A DNA stretch of 64,000 nt, taken from Acidobacteriota bacterium. GTDB lineage: Bacteria; Acidobacteriota; Thermoanaerobaculia; UBA5066. The stretch's first letter is position 1. Each line of letters starts with the position of its first letter. Below the pieces are notes generated by a model. That model saw nothing but the letters and a program-made list of their open reading frames with translations. It made no database searches and had not been told where the DNA came from. Both the position numbers and the translations under genes were made by a program. The stretch is from contig JAKOVQ010000023.1 of assembly GCA_029781975.1 (NCBI GenBank), forward strand, positions 1 to 64,000. Reading direction: 5' to 3'. Below are positions 61,718 through 64,000 of this stretch, piece after piece.

Positions 61718-62844
61718 GCGGGGTACGAGTTCCTGTCGTCGCCGTTCTCACCCACATCCCTTCGCCATACCAGGTCGAGCTTCTCGACACGGTGGCGGCA
61801 GGGGGACGGGTGAGGATTCGCGCGATTTACGTGCGGCGCTCCATGTCCCAGCGCCTCTGGAAGCCGAGGTCGATCGGGCATGAGTATTCGGTTCTCGGCG
61901 AGGGTCCCGCCGGAGACCGAATCGCACAGGGGTGGGTGCGCGACTCGGACCTCGCGATCTTCTCGTGGTACGGAGGAAGGCCGTCCACGAGGCTAATGGG
62001 TATGAGGGCGTCCTCTGGAAGGCCATGGGCGTTCTGGGGCGAACGGCCAGGCTTCCGTCAGCTCGGCCTGCTTGGCCGGCTTAGACGCCGCGCGTCTCTC
62101 CGCTTGCTGCACAAAATGGATGTGCCGATCTGGGGGATCGGGTCCTGGGCTCTAGAGGCATGGCGTTCGGAATTCGGCTCGCAGCGCCGGTACCTAAACG
62201 TTCCGTACTTCTCGGACCTCTCAAGGTTCATGTTGCTGCCCAGAGGTGAAGCGAGGCCGCCAGGGGAACGCCGATTCCTCTTTTCAGGGTCACTCGTCAA
62301 GCGAAAGGGTGTCGACCTGCTGTCGGAGGCCTTCGGCCGCGTCTGCCGAGAGCATCCAGGGGCTTCTTTGCGCGTAGTCGGGGCCGGCCCCCTCGAGGGG
62401 AAGATGCGCCGGGTGCTGAACGAATTCGTGAACCGGGTCCAGTTCGAGGGCTTCAAGGACTGGGACGACCTCCCGTCGTTCTATTCGGCGAGCGACATTC
62501 TGTGCGCTCCTTCTCGTTACGATGGCTGGGGACTCATCGTTCCGGAGGGCCTGGCGGCGGGGATGCCCGTAATTGCAACCGACAGCATGGGAGCCGCTCA
62601 CGAGCTGATTGCGCACGGCCGGAACGGGTGGAGAATCCCTGCCGACAACGTCGAAGCGCTCAGTCGGGCTCTTCGCGAAGCGATCGAAATGCCGGAGGCG
62701 CAGCTCCAGAAAATGAAGGACGCGGCCCGCTCGTCCGTGGCTCGGCACTCGCTGCGGCAGGGGGCGGATCGCTTTGCTGAAGCCGTCTTCGCGTCCCTGG
62801 GCGCCTTGTCGGAGAGATCTCGAGTCGAGGACCTCACTCCGTGA
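61714..62844 (+). CDS. Family 4 glycosyltransferase, probable CTG start
   Basis: 376 residues if it begins at the CTG at 61714 (CTGA overlap with the acyltransferase stop); no ATG, GTG or TTG lies near in frame, and the first strand VRVPVVAVLTHIPSPYQVEL must be included. The donor-binding half has RRFLFSGSLVKRKGVDLLSE (about 190-209), VVGAGPLEGKMRR, VQFEGFKDWDDLPSFYSASD and the E-x7-E motif in APSRYDGWGLIVPEGLAAGM, followed by ATDSMGAAHELIAHGRNGWR. The start codon is unusual but the position is well constrained. Confidence 0.88.
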   Translation: MSGVRVPVVAVLTHIPSPYQVELLDTVAAGGRVRIRAIYVRRSMSQRLWKPRSIGHEYSVLGEGPAGDRIAQGWVRDSDLAIFSWYGGRPSTRLMGMRASSGRPWAFWGERPGFRQLGLLGRLRRRASLRLLHKMDVPIWGIGSWALEAWRSEFGSQRRYLNVPYFSDLSRFMLLPRGEARPPGERRFLFSGSLVKRKGVDLLSEAFGRVCREHPGASLRVVGAGPLEGKMRRVLNEFVNRVQFEGFKDWDDLPSFYSASDILCAPSRYDGWGLIVPEGLAAGMPVIATDSMGAAHELIAHGRNGWRIPADNVEALSRALREAIEMPEAQLQKMKDAARSSVARHSLRQGADRFAEAVFASLGALSERSRVEDLTP

Positions 62845-63998
62845 AGGTGCTTCACGTGGTCCCGGCGATTGCGCCCCGCTACGGAGGGCCGAGCCAAGTC
62901 GCGGGGTCCCTTTGCAAGGCACTTAACCATCTTCCGGGCGTCGACGCGGAAATCGCGACAACGGACGCGGATGGCGTAGGAGGACGGATTCCTGTCGAGG
63001 CGCTGCCGGCTGGAGTGAAGACGCACCTCTTTCGCCGGATCGGATCCGAGCGATGGAAGCCTTCCATCACTCTTGGCCTGTGGCTCAACGAGCACGCCGC
63101 CGCCTACGATCTGCTGCACGTGCACGCGATCTGGAGCTTCGCGTCTACGGTTGGGGCCGCCGCTGCCCGTCGAGCCGGGAGACCATACGTCGTTAGGCCG
63201 GCAGGAATGTTGTCGAGGTACTCGCGCAGTCGGCGTGCGATGGGAAAGCGCATCTACTGGGCCGCAGTGGAGCGAAGAACGATCGAGGAGTCTGTGGCGA
63301 TCCATGCGACGAGCCGTGCTGAGGCCGATGAATTTGGGGAGCTGGCACCCGGGGTCCCAGCCTTCGTGATCCCGAATGGCGTCGACGACGCTGCGTGGGC
63401 CGCGCCGCGTGACCCTGAAGCCCTTCGTCAACGATGTGGAAATCCCGGTGGGGATGTTCCGATACTCCTATTCCTCGGGCGGCTCCATCCGAAAAAGGGA
63501 ATCGTGGACGTCCTGCTCCCTGCCCTTGCCGCTCTTCGCCAACCGGTCGTGCTCGCCATCGCCGGGGGACCGGACGATCACGCACCTGAACATGAGACCG
63601 AGATATCCGAAGCCGTGCGCGCCCTGGACCTCGGAACGATGGTGAGGACCCTTGGGAGAGTTTCGCCAAACGACCGGTGGCATCTGCTCGACGGTGCGTG
63701 CGCATTCGTACTTCCGAGCCATTCGGAGAACTTCGGTATCGCTGCGGCCGAGGCCATGGCGAGAGGGTGTCCCGTGGTGGTGAGCGACAAGGCCGACATC
63801 TGCGAGCACGTACGCGCGGCCGGCGCAGGCGTGGTCGTACCGACCGTTACCGGCCTCTGGACGGAAGCTCTGGAGCGACTCGTTATGGATGAGGATAGTC
63901 GTGTTCGAATGGGTGAAGCCGGCCGTGCCTATGCGAAGGCGAACCTGACGTGGGAGCGCGCGGCTTCCGCAACCGCCGAGATGTACCGGGCACTGTGA
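62841..63998 (+). CDS. Family 4 glycosyltransferase
   Basis: 385 residues from a GTG at 62841 overlapping the previous stop (GTGA). The N-terminal acceptor domain starts MKVLHVVPAIAPRYGGPSQV with the glycine loop G-G-P-S, then YDLLHVHAIWSFASTVGAAA and RPYVVRPAGMLSRYSRSRRA. The donor domain has PILLFLGRLHPKKGIVDVLL (about 212-231), TLGRVSPNDRWHLLDGACAF and the E-x7-E motif SHSENFGIAAAEAMARGCPV. It ends 2 nt before the window edge and is complete; the operon probably continues. Confidence 0.94.
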   Translation: MKVLHVVPAIAPRYGGPSQVAGSLCKALNHLPGVDAEIATTDADGVGGRIPVEALPAGVKTHLFRRIGSERWKPSITLGLWLNEHAAAYDLLHVHAIWSFASTVGAAAARRAGRPYVVRPAGMLSRYSRSRRAMGKRIYWAAVERRTIEESVAIHATSRAEADEFGELAPGVPAFVIPNGVDDAAWAAPRDPEALRQRCGNPGGDVPILLFLGRLHPKKGIVDVLLPALAALRQPVVLAIAGGPDDHAPEHETEISEAVRALDLGTMVRTLGRVSPNDRWHLLDGACAFVLPSHSENFGIAAAEAMARGCPVVVSDKADICEHVRAAGAGVVVPTVTGLWTEALERLVMDEDSRVRMGEAGRAYAKANLTWERAASATAEMYRAL

Positions 63999-64000
63999 AG

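Overview
The window is very GC-rich, with G/C at almost every third codon position, and comes from a Gram-negative bacterium: it has a TolC-type channel, a BamA-like barrel and an O-antigen type ABC exporter. A Ser/Thr kinase with a PD40/TolB-like tail, an ECF41 sigma factor and many toxin-antitoxin genes fit Acidobacteriota (Thermoanaerobaculia-like), but this is inference and no rRNA is present. No rRNA, tRNA or CRISPR array was seen.

Region 1 (1-9 kb): a truncated efflux gene, then a tight sugar-phosphate operon: transaldolase, a transketolase-like protein that has lost its cofactor motifs, G6P dehydrogenase, 6-phosphogluconolactonase, glucokinase and fructose-1,6-bisphosphatase, most overlapping by about 4 nt. 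Region 2 (9-20 kb): FKBP isomerase, membrane kinase, QueD-like protein, PHP phosphatase, cobalamin adenosyltransferase and an outer-membrane barrel. These are followed by a peroxide-defence locus in which trxB-ahpC diverges from rubrerythrin / Fe-S oxidoreductase / DUF3501 across two Fur/PerR-type boxes; then sixA, lemA and a membrane protein. Region 3 (20.3-25.1 kb): a REP-type transposase (RAYT) flanked by a 25-bp inverted repeat. Two further identical copies lie farther out in the same symmetry and enclose a serine hydrolase on one side and an ECF41 sigma / NADH dehydrogenase pair on the other. Region 4 (25.1-31.2 kb): housekeeping genes rplU-rpmA-obg-nadD-rsfS, a small sigma54-activator-like ATPase, a DksA-like protein and holA, then a candidate structured RNA.

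Region 5 (31.4-40.3 kb): GDP-fucose genes gmd and fcl interleaved with nucleotidyltransferase/HEPN toxin-antitoxin genes, then a subtilase. Behind the subtilase lie about 2 kb in which its 3' end recurs about five more times, each copy beside a decayed toxin-antitoxin fragment; the longest copy is fused in frame to a Phd antitoxin. Region 6 (40.3-64 kb): a surface-polysaccharide cluster with looser codon use. It holds methyltransferases, epimerase, Wzm/Wzt-type exporter, a Wzy-like membrane protein, acyltransferase and several GT2/GT4 glycosyltransferases. It is eroding: remnants of sxtJ, carbamoyltransferase and asnB, an IS1182-like element split by a complete IS66 element, an SGNH hydrolase with an in-frame stop, and a methyltransferase broken at a 12-G tract that could be phase-variable.

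The best candidates for something undescribed are the subtilase-tail/toxin-antitoxin array at 38-40 kb, the nested 25-bp repeat system around the RAYT, and the poly-G switch at 56.77 kb.
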